Assembly (NCBI GenBank): GCA_900312665.1
Contig: ONZQ02000010.1
Coordinates: 1,076,278 to 1,140,277, forward strand
Reading direction: 5' to 3'
DNA length: 64,000 bases
Origin: Cephalotrichum gorgonifer
Lineage: Eukaryota; Ascomycota; Sordariomycetes; Microascales; Microascaceae
Of this stretch, positions 32,805 to 44,693 are shown piece after piece (positions within the stretch are counted from its first letter, which is position 1; the number at the start of each line of letters is the position of its first letter). The translations under genes and the position numbers were made by a program. The notes below the pieces were generated by a model that did not search any database, had not been told where the DNA came from, and saw nothing but the letters and a program-made list of their open reading frames with translations.

Positions 32805-34553
32805 ATGAAGGTCACCTTCAAGGTATGCCCTCCTTTGCCCCAACCCACGATCGAGCATGCGTCAAGGATTTTTATCCAGTTCATTATTTTCCCCTCTCTA
32901 ACGCAGGCTATGTTTGCTCGCTCTAGGATCTCAAGCAAAACAAATTCACGCTCGATATCGAGCCCACTGACCTGGTCCGTTTGCCTAGTCCCCGCTGGTC
33001 TATTGGCTTCCCTCCGCTCCCCGACGTTCCTACTCCTGCTGTTCGATACGAGGCAGCGTGGTTCCGACAAGGGTAGAGGGGAGGCAATTGGATACCGGGT
33101 TTCCTCGCGCCGTCGCCATGGCCCCGATCGACTAACCTCGCTGGACAATAGATCTCGGCTGTAAAGCAGAAGATTAGCGACGAGAAAGGATGGGAGCCTA
33201 AGCAGCAGAAGCTGATCTACTCCGGTTAGTACATCGTGACCGGATGCGTCGATCCCTCCTCCCCTAACCGAATTCAAAAATTAGGCAAGATCCTCAAGGA
33301 TGAGGAGACTGTCGAGTCCTACAAGATTGAAGAGAAGGGTTTCGTTGTGTGCATGGTAAACAAGGTACGGTTCGGCCCTCGCCAGGTCCCATCATCCCCT
33401 CTGTCTCTCTCGCGACCAGACAACCTGACTGCGCGAGCAGCCCAAGGAACCTAAGCCCGCTCCGGCCGCTGCTTCGACTTCGAACGTGCCCGCTACCCCG
33501 GCCCAGGCCGTTGCCTCAACCCCCGCTGCCCCCCCAGCTCCCGCCGCCCGAGCCACGTCCCAGGCAGCCGCCCCCGCCACGCCCACGCCAGCGCGCACTG
33601 GCCCTGCCGCGACTGAGACGGCCGAGGCCTTCAATGACCCTTCGACACTGATGCTTGGCGCGCAGCGTGCCGAGGCCGTCGCCAACATGGAAGCCATGGG
33701 ATTCGAGAGGTCGCAGATCGATGCAGCGATGCGCGCCGCCTTCTATAACGCAGACAGGGCGGTTGAGTACCTCCTGACCGTAAGGACCCCTCCGTTACCA
33801 TCGCGATTACTCCCGCTTCGACACTGGTGCTAATACGAATCTCTCACGCAAAAGGGTATCCCCGAGACTGCCCAAGAGGAGCGAGCCGCGCCGGCTGCGG
33901 CACCCGCTACTGGGGCCGCGGCCGGGCCGACTAGCGGTGGCGACGAGGGTGGAGTGAACCTCTTCGATCTCGCAGCCCAGCAAGGGGGCGGCGGTGCTCC
34001 TCGCGGCGGAGCTGAATCTGGCGCTAATGCTGCCGCCGGTGTCGCCGCGGCCGTCGGCCAGCAGGGATTCGGAAACCTCGAGTTCCTCCGGAACAACCCG
34101 CAGTTCCAGCAGCTCCGCCAGGTTGTGCAGCAGCAACCGCAGATGCTCGAGCCCATCCTGCAGCAGCTCGGTGCGGGTAACCCGCAGCTCGCGCAGCTCA
34201 TTGCGCAGAACCCTGAGCAGTTCCTGGCGCTTCTCGGAGAGGACGGTGACGACGACGCGCCCCTCCCCCCTGGTGCGCAGACCGTCGCGGTGACGCCGGA
34301 GGAGCGCGATGCTATTGAGCGAGTACGTGCTTTATGCCTCTTCCCCTCCCTCTATCCATGCGCCCTTGCTCTTACGCGGGGATGATTGAAATTGTATTAG
34401 ACATAGCTAACTGTGGGTGTTCAACAGCTCTGCCGACTCGGATTCGACCGCGATCAAGCCATACAAGCCTACTTCGCGTGCGACAAGAACGAGGAGCTCG
34501 CGGCCAACTTCCTCTTCGACCAGCCCGATGACGAGGACGATCACCCCCAATGA
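32805..34553 (+). CDS. rad23: UV excision repair and proteasome shuttle protein RAD23
   Basis: Seven exons join in frame: 32805-32822, 32927-32974, 33152-33224, 33285-33364, 33441-33779, 33855-34322 and 34428-34553, giving 383 residues. The N-terminal ubiquitin-like domain starts MKVTFKDLKQNKFTLDIEP and ends with EEKGFVVCMVNK. An A/P/T-rich linker follows, then a first UBA domain (AVANMEAMGFERSQIDAAMR, ending VEYLLTGIPE). Next is the XPC/Rad4-binding STI1-like domain (LEFLRNNPQFQQLRQVVQQQ). The second UBA is RLCRLGFDRDQAIQAYFACD, and the protein ends DEDDHPQ. Rad23 partners Rad4 in recognising DNA damage and shuttles ubiquitylated proteins to the proteasome. The first exon codes for only six residues, and four of the seven exons lie within the ubiquitin-like domain. 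All introns are GT..AG. Confidence 0.95.
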
Positions 34554-35488
34554 GTGTAGTCGTTTGTTCGAAAGCTAGAAATTAGGAACTTTGCGTGCGA
34601 CCGTCTCAGTCCCCTCTTTGCTCGTCGTGATAATGGATATGGGCCAGGATACCAGGTCAGAGCATTTTCATTATGGAGGTTTGACTTCTGGCTACGAGGA
34701 CGCGGGGGCTTGACACTGCGTGGATGCAGGTGGGGGTGCAGGAGAGGGAGAGGGTTACGACTTCTAGGGACATTTGGCTCTTGGCGCGGGAGTTTCTTTT
34801 TCGTTACAATTAGCGGGGGGACTTGTCCAGTGGGAGGTTGCAGGTAAGAGTGGCGACGTGATGAAGGGTCGCTAGTGGGAGGGTGGGTTTGAGGGGGTGG
34901 TAGTCCCAAGAAAGTGCCCCAAAAGAAACGAGGGCGGTTACCAGTCCTATAATTCGAAATATGATGCTTGTTCATACCCCCTTCTTAGGTTCTCGCAGGT
35001 CTTGACTCCGTTTAGTCCGTCTGGGGGTTCTCGTAGGAACGAAGTGTTCGTGGGAGATGGACGAGACAGAGGGAGGGAAGAAGATAAAAGGGGGGGAGGG
35101 GAGGCGGGACATAGGGATCTATAGTTCAACGTCCATAGAAACCAGAGCTCCTTCTTGGCGGCTGTGGGGATGGAGGGGTTGGAGTTTGAGGGGGAGAGCT
35201 TTCGTGAGGTCGGGAAACCCAGGTGCCAGTCACAATCTGTCACCTGTCAGCACCTGCCAACAACTCTTTTCTCGCTTCCTCAAACGTCCATACTTTCTCT
35301 CACCAACACCGTGAGGTCCAAAAACGCAGTCCATAAACGTTCTTACACCCTCTCCTTCCCTCTTCCTCTTATATTATACAACTCACTTATACCCAATTCA
35401 CACCAACACCTTAGGACCCTCAGAATCCCCACGGAAAGCGACGAGGACTTGAGGGAGAGGGAAGAAAGACGGGAGGGCTAAAAAAAAA
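34554..35488. other. Intergenic region between RAD23 and the rRNA methyltransferase gene
   Basis: This contains the RAD23 3' UTR and the promoter of the next gene on the same strand. A pyrimidine-rich stretch lies at about 35250-35440, and a run of nine A directly precedes the ATG at 35489. No gene was recognised. Confidence 0.5.
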
Positions 35489-37668
35489 ATGTCACTCTAC
35501 CACGAGACGGCACAAATCCTGTCCGATGCCTCCAAGGGCGGCGGCGGCCTGAAGAACCGCGTCTTCGGGAAGCGGGAGAAGGGAAAGGAGCTCAAGAGCC
35601 CGCCGGGACAGGTGTACGCCCTCGCGGTGGAGAGCTGTCGGTGGAGCGGCGTGTTGAAGGAGGTTATTGAGGCGAGTGGGATCTTGATGAGTGAGCGGAA
35701 GGTGAGCTTTCTTATTTTTTTTCTTCCTATTATTTTCTCTCTTTGTTTTCTTCGGTTCGGGTTGGGTTGTTCGTTTTGTTGTTTATATCTTTTCTGCTTT
35801 CATGTTTCTGTTCTACTTCTTTCCTGAATCTTCACTCTCTGCGTTCACACCCACGTACTGTCCACTCTCTACCTACTGCTCACTTTCATCATCGACTCCT
35901 TTTTTTTTTACCGTCTACTGTCCTTCTCACCCTCTACTTTTCACTCTCACTCTCACTCCCGAGAGGCTAGATTGCTCTACGATACTCACTAGGGAGCCCC
36001 CTACGCATCAAGATATAAGTAAAATGAGAACACCCCAAGGCCTCTGCTAACTGCCCCCAGCTCACCCCCATACTCGCCCTGCTCCTAGTCCACGACCACC
36101 TCCTCGCCAAGTCCGGTATCGCCCTCCCGGCCTCCCACGGCCTCCGCGCCACCATCGAGCGCCACAAGGCCCGCCTCGCCTCCGAGCTCACCCGCGCCCG
36201 CATCCGCCGCCACATGTCCACCCTCGAGGCACTCCGTGCCCACGTCCTGGCCGAGTCCCGCGCCGCCGAGGACCGCTACCCCCGCTGGGTGCGGGTCAAC
36301 GCGCTAAAGACCGACGTGGACACTCAGCTCGAGACGACTTTCTCGTCGCTCGAGAGGGTCCACTCCGTCGCGGAGGTAATGGCGGGCGAGGGGAGGATCC
36401 ACATCGACGAGCACGTTCCCGGGCTCCTGGCGATGTCGCCCGGGTTCGAGGTGACGAAGACGGCGGGGTACGAGAGCGGCGCGCTGATCCTGCAGGACAA
36501 GGCGAGTTGCTTCCCCGCGTATCTCCTCGACCCGGACGCGGGCGACGGTGACGTGGTGGACGCGTGCGCGGCGCCGGGGAACAAGACGACGCACCTGGCC
36601 GCGATCCTGCACTCGCGGCGCGCGGAGGGGCAGGAGCTGGGCCAGAGCGTGTTCGGGATCGAGAAGGACCCCGTGAGGGCGAAGACGCTGGCTAGGATGG
36701 TGGAGAGGGCGGGGGCGAAGGGGATCATCAAGGTCGCGCTGGGTCAGGACTTCATGAAGCTTGACCCCGCGGACGAGAAGTTTAGCCGGGTCGGGGCACT
36801 GCTGCTGGACCCGAGCTGTTCCGGGAGCGGAATCGTGGGGAGGGATTCCATGCCGGAGCTGCATCTAGCCGAGCCGGTCAGCGCAGCTACGGCGGGCAAG
36901 AAGGGGGACGGGAAGAAGAAGGGGGGCGCGAAGAAGAAGGGGGAGGACGGTAAGGAGGGGGGCAAGAAGCGGAAGAGGGGAGGGGACGGCGAGAAGGGGG
37001 AGGAGGAGGAGGAGGCGCCCGTCATGGTCGACGACGACGGGAACGTCCAGACGCTGAAGGACGAGCAGGAGCTCGCGCAGAGGCTGCGGGCGCTGGCGGG
37101 GTTCCAGCTCAAGCTCCTCCTGCACGCGCTGGAGTTCCCGGCCGCGCGCAGGGTGAGCTACTCGACGTGCTCGGTGCACCGGGAGGAGAACGAGGGGGTG
37201 GTGATGGCGGCGCTGGGGTCGGAGGTGGCGAGGAGGAGGGGGTGGAGGGTGCTGAGGCGGGAGGAGCAGGTGAGCGGGATGAGGGAGTGGCCCGTCAGGG
37301 GGGAGGTGGAGGCGTGTGGGGGGGACGAGGGGGTCGCGGGGGGCTGCGTGAGGAGCTACAAGGGGGACGGGAGGGGGGTGATGGGGTTCTTCGTGGCGGC
37401 GTTTGTGAGGGACGCGGGGGAGGAAGAGAGGGCGGTGGAGGAGGAGCCGTATGTCCGGGATGAGGAGGGCATGATCGTGAGGGACGCGGAGGGGATGCCG
37501 CTGGTGAAGGCCACGGGGGAGTTTGCGTCTGTCGTCTCTAACGGAGGCGGCGGCCGGAAAGATGAGGGGGTGGGGGAGTGGGTGGAGGAGGATGCCAGCG
37601 ATGCTAGCTCGGACGACAGCGAAGAAGGCGAGGATGATGAAGGAGAGTGGGGGGGATTTGATGATTAG
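35489..37668 (+). CDS. rcm1: 25S rRNA (cytosine-C5) methyltransferase, RCM1/NSUN5 type
   Basis: Two exons (35489-35701 and 36061-37668) encode 606 residues. The 359-nt intron is the longest seen in this window and is very pyrimidine rich. The N-terminus (MSLYHETAQILSDASKGGGG) and the block WVRVNALKT are typical of NSUN5/RCM1. The Rossmann core shows the SAM-binding motif VVDACAAPGNKTTHLA at about residue 236. It also has the DPSCSGSG motif at about 321 and the catalytic-cysteine motif YSTCSVHREENEGVV at about 437. Yeast Rcm1 makes m5C2278 in 25S rRNA in the nucleolus. A Lys/Gly/Glu-rich low-complexity insertion at about 350-398 splits the catalytic domain, and the C-terminus is a long acidic tail ending in WGGFDD. 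Both look disordered and could be lineage-specific extensions. Enzyme family is secure. Confidence 0.92.
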
Positions 37669-39650
37669 TATGATATCGCGGATCCTAACAAGTCATTCTC
37701 GGGCCTCGGGTGTCCGGAGAGGCTCAGCGATCGGTGTGCTATTATTACCAACAAGACCGTGGGGAGGAGGACAAAGAACGAATAAAAAGTGCGTAAAATG
37801 CATGGCTTTTTTTTTTCGTGGCTTGGGAAGAATAATAATCAACATCTGCAGGCCCCCGTGTCTCTCCCCCTTTTTTCCTCCGTCACCACCCCCGCGCTCG
37901 CGGAGGGCCTCAAATATTCAGCGACCACAGGCCCTTGGACACGTATACGAGGCAATCAAATGGAGTTCCGCAAGGGGCAATCAATGGAGCTCCGCGCAGA
38001 GGGGGGACGACGTGTGATGGAGATTTTGTGGAGGGAGGCTGATCCGGTAAGGCATTGGAGCGAATCGGGGGGGACGGACAAAGTTTCTTTACCGTTCCGC
38101 GAGCGCGGGGGTACGGCGCGGGATGGTCAGGGTGGCTTACTCCGTCGGGTCCTATGAATGGTCTTATACACCGACTAGTGCAGTCCGCGGGCGGTGGTGT
38201 CTCCAGGGGTAGTGGAAGGGCGAAGGGTCGCTGGACAATGTAATTGGGGGAAGACAAGGGGGTGTCTCGCTCATCTGTCATAGTCTCGGACGGAAGGGGT
38301 AAACGTGGCGGGAGACGCATCCCCCACGGTCGGAGGACCCAATCCGTTCCACTCACCTGGGTTTCTTGTGGGGTGACCGGTGACGGCGTGCAGATGCGCG
38401 TGGGCAAGGACATGCTCGGAAGGGGGGGGGGGGGGTCTGGATCGGGTGGCCTGCAGGGGGGGGAGGTATGGTCTCGGCCCACCCCAGATCTTCTCCCTAT
38501 CGAAGACAAGCGTGGAGGTCACAGGGATGGATCGGTGGGTAGAGAGGTCGCATAGAGCTTACAGCGGAGGAATACATGGTAAAAATGCGGCGTGGGTGAA
38601 GTATGGAAAGGCCCGGATACTAGTAGCAGGGCGATTCCATTACACAACCATAACGTCCTTTTTGGGGGGGAAGGGGGGGAAGGGGGGGGAGGATCCAGAG
38701 CTTGAAGCTTTTCGACGGATGGTCAACCCCCATGGGATATGACTCGTGTACGATCTCCCACGAAGCCCTTCGGGCTGTTGAGCTCATCTCAGCTGATGCT
38801 CGCCACGGGATAAGCGACGCCTCACTGGCAGGGAGTATGGTTAAGACCTCTCTCTATTCCCACGCAGGCCGCCCACCCATGGCAAGACACACACCCCCTG
38901 TGCCCCCCTCACGCCCAACTCCGATCCGCACGGGCCAAGAAAAAGAAAAATGCAAGCGAGTGACCCAGACTCGGTGCCGCTCTCGGGGTGGGGGCCGGCA
39001 TCGCCGGTGCATGTGACGGACGAAGACATTGTGTTTCCGTATTTCGGTTTTTTTGTCTCCCCGGGTCTGTACTCCAATGTGCCCAAAAGGAAGCCCGGCC
39101 TGTTCGATCTCTGAAATTCGGGTGCTTCCTCGCTCAAGCACGCAGTAAATGGACATTCGATGACGTGCTTGAGGCTGGTCATGTCGAGCGAGACAACGTC
39201 AGGGGTTGAGATTGGTGAGTGCAGCTGGTGTCGACTGGCAGGGCGAGCATTGAGAATGGTACAAAATTCAGGTGCAAAAAAGCACATGCAGCTACATTGT
39301 AAAGTCGCCCAATCGGGTGGGGCCGACTATAACCGCGCCAAGACGTGGCGAATCGACTGACTGAAAATGCGAATGGAAAGCACCTTCCCTCTTTGCTAAA
39401 GGCTAGGAAAATCGTGGGAAACATAAATTCTAAGACATTCGCCCGCTAGTTTTGTCTCTCTTCCCCTCGTCTATTCGTTCAAAGCCCCTCTTAGAGTTCC
39501 CCTCCTAATCACATTGACTTCCTTTATAACCACCACCTAAATTCATCTACCCCGCCATCCCAGCCAACATTCTCAAAATCTCATAACCCCGCCAAAGCAC
39601 CCCGCCAACACGCCACCAGACAAACACACCCGGTAGAGACAGCCGCAACC
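37669..39650. other. Intergenic region of about 2 kb before cystathionine beta-synthase
   Basis: No conserved coding sequence was found. The plus strand is G rich between about 38090 and 38700, with G runs at about 38420-38431 and 38660-38695. The final 250 bases before the CBS start are pyrimidine and A rich, like a promoter and leader. ORFs on both strands are short and low complexity. Confidence 0.5.
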
Positions 39651-41264
39651 ATGGGCGAGCTCCCGAGATACCCCGCCGCCGTCGGCTCCGTTACCGAGCT
39701 CATCGGCAGCACGCCGCTCGTGAAGCTCAACCGCATCCCCCAGTCGCTAGGCATCGAGTGCGATGTGTACGCTAAGGTCGAGCTGTTCAACGCCGGTGGT
39801 AGCGTCAAGGACAGGATAGCCCTCCGCATGGTGGAGGAGGCCGAGAAGAGTGGAAGGATCAAGCCTGGTGACACCCTTATTGAGCCCACCAGTGGCAACA
39901 CGTACGTGCCCCCGTCCTCACCTCCCCCATCTCAACCCATTCCAACCCAAGCCGCCCCGCGCTAACACGCCCGCAGTGGCATTGGTCTCGCCCTCGTCGC
40001 CGCCATCAAGGGATACAAGGCCATTATTACCCTCCCCGAGAAGATGTCCGCCGAGAAGGTCTCCGTCCTCCGCGCCCTCGGCGCCACCATCATCCGCACC
40101 CCCACTCACGCCGCCTGGGACGCCCCTGAATCCCACATCGGCGTCGCGCGCCGCCTCGAGAAGGAGATCCCCAACGCCCACATCCTCGACCAGTACACGA
40201 ACGTGGACAACCCCCGCGCCCACGAGTACGGCACCGCCGAGGAGATCTGGGAGCAGTCGGGCGGCAAGGTGACCGCCCTCATCGCCGGCGCGGGCACCGG
40301 CGGCACCATCACGGGTATCGCGAGGGGCCTGAGGAAGCACAACAAGGACGTCAAGATCATCGCCGCCGACCCCCAGGGGAGCATCCTCGCCCTCCCCGAG
40401 TCCCTGAACGTTGAGCACGCGAACGAGAGCTACAAGGTCGAGGGTATCGGGTACGATTTCATCCCCGATGTCCTGGAGCAGGGCGCCGTCGACACGTGGT
40501 ACAAGACCGACGACGCGGAGTCGTTCCGCCTCGCGAGGCGGCTTATTGCCGAAGAGGGTCTCCTCGTCGGCGGCAGCTCCGGCTCGGCGCTCGCGGCCCT
40601 GGTGCACGCGAACAAGGAGTCCAAGTTCACCAAGGACGATGTCGTCGTTGTCGTCATGCCGGACAGCATCAGGAACTACCTCTCCAAGTTCGCCGACGAC
40701 GACTGGCTGGCGGCGAACAACCTTCTCGACGCCAAGCCTGCCGCTGAGAGCGCCAAGTCCGACGCGCAAGAGGGGAAGAAGGGCGACGAGGACCCCTACG
40801 CCGGGGCCACGGTGCGCGATCTGCGCCTCAGGCCCGTCACGTCCGTGCCGGCGTCGAGCCCCTGCTCTGAGGCGATCGAGATGATGCGCGACAAGGGCTT
40901 CGACCAGCTGCCCGTGCTCGACAACGCTGGGAAGCTCGTCGGCCTCGTGACGCTCGGGAACCTGCTCAGCTACATCTCGCGCGGGAGGGCGACGCCCCAG
41001 AGCCCCGTCAGCGGGGTCATGTTCGACTTTAGCAGGCTCGACGAGGTCGTGACGGACTCGAGGGAGGTGCTTTCCGGCTCCGGCGGGAAGAAGGGCAGGA
41101 GGCCGTTCGTCGAGCTGACGAGGGATACGAGCCTCTCCACGCTGAGCAGGTTCTTCGAGTGGGACAGCGCGGCGATCATCACGGAGAGGGAGGGCGCGCA
41201 GAGGAAGCCTGTGGCGGTTGTGACCAAGGTTGACCTTCTGACCTGGATGGTGCAGAAGAAGTAA
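39651..41264 (+). CDS. cys-4: Cystathionine beta-synthase
   Basis: Two exons (39651-39901 and 39977-41264) encode 512 residues, close to the 507 of yeast Cys4. The PLP-dependent catalytic domain begins PAAVGSVTELIGSTPLVKLN. It has the PLP lysine at position 53 in GGSVKDR, the SGNTGIGLAL loop (split by the intron), and the phosphate-binding GAGTGGTITG. The PSAT-like end of the domain is seen as VGGSSGSALAAL. The C-terminal Bateman module starts at about 384 (VTSVPASSPCSEAIEMMRDK) and runs to the end, with two CBS motifs. As in yeast, there is no N-terminal heme-binding extension. The enzyme condenses homocysteine and serine to cystathionine in the cytosol, the first step of transsulfuration. 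The intron is 75 nt with a GCTAAC branch site. Confidence 0.96.
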
Positions 41265-41641
41265 GAGTGGGAGCGGGATCTAGGAGGGGAAAGGGTTTCC
41301 AGGATACGAATTTAGAGACGGTATCGACATTTGGAGTTAAGAGATTTTGGTCATATTATGAGTGCATTAGATATGAATAGACAAGATATGTCTGGCGCAT
41401 GGGCTCACACTCGGAGAAAGGGGGGGTTTCTTGTGACATCTACAGGTGGATCATAACAACGCAGAGGTGCTGCCCAAGGGCGGAATCGAGACTTTGCCAA
41501 GTTCGGACATCATAAGTTTATTAGACATCATTAGGTGTGATCTGTTTTGCTAGCCTTTTTAGAAAAAAAAACAGACGACCTCCGTGGTCTCTCCATGGGC
41601 CACGCTTCTCACCATCCGCGCCCCTCCTCTTTATATCCTCT
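41265..41641. other. Convergent 3' intergenic region
   Basis: A short AT-richer gap between the ends of the CBS gene and the SRP receptor beta gene. It should hold the two 3' UTRs; nothing else was recognised. Confidence 0.5.
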
Positions 41642-42562
41642 TTATATCTTATCCGTCATCCACTTCCACCACTTATCAACCCCAGGCCACTTCCCCACCA
41701 CGTTCCCGCCCAGCACGTCTACGTAGACGTCAAACTCCCTCATCTGCTCGAACGAGAACTTCTCCGTCCCGTAGCTCCCCAGCCACCCGTCCAGCTCCTC
41801 GCTCCCCACCTCGTCAATGCCGACACCGGAGTCCAGAAGCCCCTTGCTCCTCGACACCCTCACGCGCGAGATCTCCGACTCGAGGCTCGACCTCACCATC
41901 GCGGCCGGCAGCGCCGTGAACAGGTCCGCCTTGTTCGGCGCCACGAGCACCGGTATCGCTACGGGGGCCTTGGACGACTTCGTCCCCGTCGTGCGGCGCT
42001 GCAGCGCCAGGAGGACGTCGTAGAGGTACGTCGCCGCCGCCGACAACGAGTCCGTGTCCGAGAGCGACGAGGCGTCGAGCATGAAGACTATGCCCTTCGT
42101 CTTGGAGTCCGCGAGCGACGTGGGGGAGACGCGCGCCAGGGCATCGGGCCGGAGCTTGCCGTGGCCGGGGCAGTCGACGAGGAGGAACTTTGTGTGCTTC
42201 GATGCCGTGTCGGAGCGGGCCTTCTCGAGGCTGGCGCGGGAGCTGGAGGACGAGGGGGCCGTGAGCTCGATGGTGTGGATGCGCTGCGTGGTGTGTGTGT
42301 CGCTCGCGGCACGTGCGCCGTCGTCGTCGTCGTCGCCGCCGGTGCCGCTGAGGAGCTTCGTGGCGAGAGAGGTCTTGCCGGCGCCCGAGGGTCCCAGGAG
42401 GAGGATCGTGGGCGGGGAGGTGTAGGGCGAGGTGCGGACAATGAGGAGGTGGAATAGGATGGGGACGAAGATGACGATTAGGGTCCCCAGGAGGAATACG
42501 TGGCGAGACGGCGTCAGCGTCGCCTCGAGGAACGCGAGGAAGGATTCTTTGAGGGTCGCCAT
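41642..42562 (-). CDS. srp102: Signal recognition particle receptor subunit beta
   Basis: A single exon encodes 306 residues from the ATG at 42562. An earlier ATG at 42853 in the same frame would add an unrelated low-complexity N-terminus and is rejected. The N-terminus has one membrane anchor (about residues 19-44, VFLLGTLIVIFVPILFHLLI). A small GTPase domain follows, with G1 LLLGPSGAGKTSL, G3 FLLVDCPGHGKLR and G4 VAPNKADLF, in the order of the SRPRB/Srp102 family. This subunit sits in the ER membrane and anchors the SRP receptor alpha subunit (Srp101), coupling co-translational targeting to the translocon. A polar insertion rich in D, T and S lies between G1 and G3 and is longer than in yeast. 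Confidence 0.93.
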   Translation of the reverse strand: MATLKESFLAFLEATLTPSRHVFLLGTLIVIFVPILFHLLIVRTSPYTSPPTILLLGPSGAGKTSLATKLLSGTGGDDDDDGARAASDTHTTQRIHTIELTAPSSSSSRASLEKARSDTASKHTKFLLVDCPGHGKLRPDALARVSPTSLADSKTKGIVFMLDASSLSDTDSLSAAATYLYDVLLALQRRTTGTKSSKAPVAIPVLVAPNKADLFTALPAAMVRSSLESEISRVRVSRSKGLLDSGVGIDEVGSEELDGWLGSYGTEKFSFEQMREFDVYVDVLGGNVVGKWPGVDKWWKWMTDKI

Positions 42563-43208
42563 CGTGTTGGCGGCGGCGGCGGCAGGGGTTGCCGTGTGGG
42601 TTGAAGAGATGTCAGTGTCGTCGGGAAGGGTGTGTCGTGTCCAGAGAGGAAATAAAAAAGTTGGCGAGGCGGGAGCCTTAATACTGTCATCCGGCTCCGG
42701 AGCTCTAGGTTTTGAAGTGGTACGTTGTTCGCCGTGTGGGGATTCTTGGTGGCTTTTGGGTGGCCATACAGTGTAAAGTAGCAGTGCATTGGCATATATG
42801 CACCCCCTCATACTATGTAAGCTTACAAGATGAAGATAGGGGGACGGCTCCACATCCTACATCCTACAGTAACATCATGGTTGCTCATGGTACCACTGCC
42901 TTCACCTGTAATGGAGAGCCTCAATGTTATGTATCACGGACGGGCTTGGGGAAATAGCCATAGGACACTTTTTCTCAAGAATTACAGTGGGAAACCGGAA
43001 TGTTCAATTGAATTCGCCGACGAGCCAGAGACTGGGGCGGGGCCACTATCAAACTATCAAGGGGAATCCTGTCTTGAGTCTACACAAGCATCAGTCTCCT
43101 CGAAATCATCGATCCCAAGTCCGTCAATCCGTCCCGTTTAATAGTTCAATTCTTGCACTCTCTCTTCCAGCGATATTCATCCAACTTCCCCCTTATACGA
43201 GGCACACT
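42563..43208. other. Intergenic region upstream of SRP receptor beta
   Basis: This holds the promoter of the SRP receptor beta gene and the 3' flank of the HNH-domain gene, both on the minus strand. It is AT richer than the coding sequence to its left. No gene or repeat was recognised. Confidence 0.5.
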
Positions 43209-44420
43209 CTATATGAAAAGAACTCTGGGCAAACAGCTACCTCTAAATATAGCTTCAACCACAAGTTTTATCGCTGGTGCCAGAGCTGAGGAGACGGGGT
43301 TCTCTCCAACCCCACTTACGGATCGTATCGTGGCTATCGCATAGTGGCCGCCCAGGATGTCTGGGTCAGGAGGTTTGATCTCCTCGGTCCCCGGTAGAGA
43401 TATTCGCTCTTTGGGGCGAACCCCGGTCTCTGGAATAAAATACTTCAATCGGTACTCTCCTTGCTTGTTCTATGACGAGATATTAGTCCGGCCCGGAGCC
43501 AAAAAAAAATGGCAAACGATCAGAGGGCAGTGTTGAAGTCGCCCTCACCTCCGGCTCGAGTGCAATCTGGAAAGAGCCGAAACATTTGTGGTGGTCCGAA
43601 CTCATTGTCATGGCATTTTTCGGGGAGTTGATGGAGCCTGGGACTACCTTGCCCTCCAGCTGAGGGAAATAGCGGTAGAGAGCCTCCCAGATCATAGCTG
43701 TGCTGTCGGTCTCTGCGGCTATGCCCTCGTCCAACTTGGCCAGGGCCAGGGGGAAGATGTGAGCAAGCTCGGTATGGGTCGCACCCCGCTCGTCGTCGAT
43801 GACGGTACGTTTGTTTAGGATAGAATCCCAGTCGGCGTAACCAGTGATAACACACCCAAAATTGTCTCTCTGTAAGCACAACTCCCTCAATCGCTCTTGC
43901 TCATCCCGTCCTGACGTCTCAATCTCAGCCTCGAAGGAGACAACCCGGCGGCAAGACATTTCAGATGGCGAGTCTTCGGGGGTAAGGGGGTTCTTCCGTC
44001 TTCCGCCTTGCCTTTGCGAAAGAATAGTCAGCAGCTGGAGCAACATGTTCTCAAGACGCCAGGTTGGACCAGAGAATCACGGGGTGAGGGCGGTGGCTAA
44101 TGCTTACATGGCACCAAGACAGAGGATAAGAATTGGTCTTTCAATCGGCGTAAACCTTCGTCTTCATCCTCCTCCATTATGCCCCCCATGAGATTCGCTT
44201 TTCCATCTTTCGGGAGGTGCTGCAGGAATATACTGAGGAGTTTGATTGTATTATGTGTCGAGTCACCCTTGTATCGCTGTAGCCTGGCCCGTACGTCAGA
44301 CTCCAGATCGCGGAATCTAGGCGCATCTGAGGGGGCTGATGAGAGAGGGGATGAGGATGCTTCGCGACTCGCAGAACTGGTTTGTGGGGACTCTGTCTCC
44401 AGAGGTCGCCCTGATGACAT
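43209..44420 (-). CDS. HNH-nuclease-domain protein (fungal HNH_2 family)
   Basis: Three exons join in frame: 44420-44108, 44006-43549 and 43469-43209, giving 343 residues. The N-terminal 100 residues are Ser-rich and then helical. The central part matches the fungal HNH_2-type domain. It has LCLQRDNFGCVITGYADWD followed by THTELAHIFPLAL with the HI-pair histidine. Next comes SINSPKNAMTMSSDHHKCFG and FQIALEPE, and the C-terminal part ends with the typical PPDPDILGGHYAIATI. These proteins are abundant in filamentous fungi, often in variable regions, and their biological role is largely unknown. Nuclease activity is predicted from the fold only. The first intron's acceptor (44006/44007, reading CAAG) was chosen because it alone restores the frame after a CTGAC branch point; it is less certain than the second intron. 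Confidence 0.75.
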
Positions 44421-44693
44421 TTTCACAGGTGGCAGGGTTAGGGTCGGCTAACTTGTTGGCGTGTGGAGCGGTGGTATGGAGGGAAGAGATACCGTCTTCG
44501 CGATTGGGAACACATGAAGCTTTCGCTTGATGGTTAGCTCTCTGAGCCGCGTGGAGGTATATTGAACGTGGAAAGGCGCCTTCTCTTGGATATGAAGTCA
44601 TCCATTTCCCGACTCCTCACATAATACGAAACCATCTTCCCTCACTCCTTCCTCGATATCCCATTTAGCTTCCCCGTTCTCTGTCACTGCCAC

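Noticed and set aside
41537..42457. 306-residue plus-strand ORF
   Set aside because: It is antisense to the SRP receptor beta gene, has R/V/G-rich composition and no domain; it is a shadow of the GC-rich gene opposite.
42563..42853. N-terminal extension of SRP receptor beta to the ATG at 42853
   Set aside because: The extra residues are unlike the family; the start at 42562 places the membrane anchor where expected.
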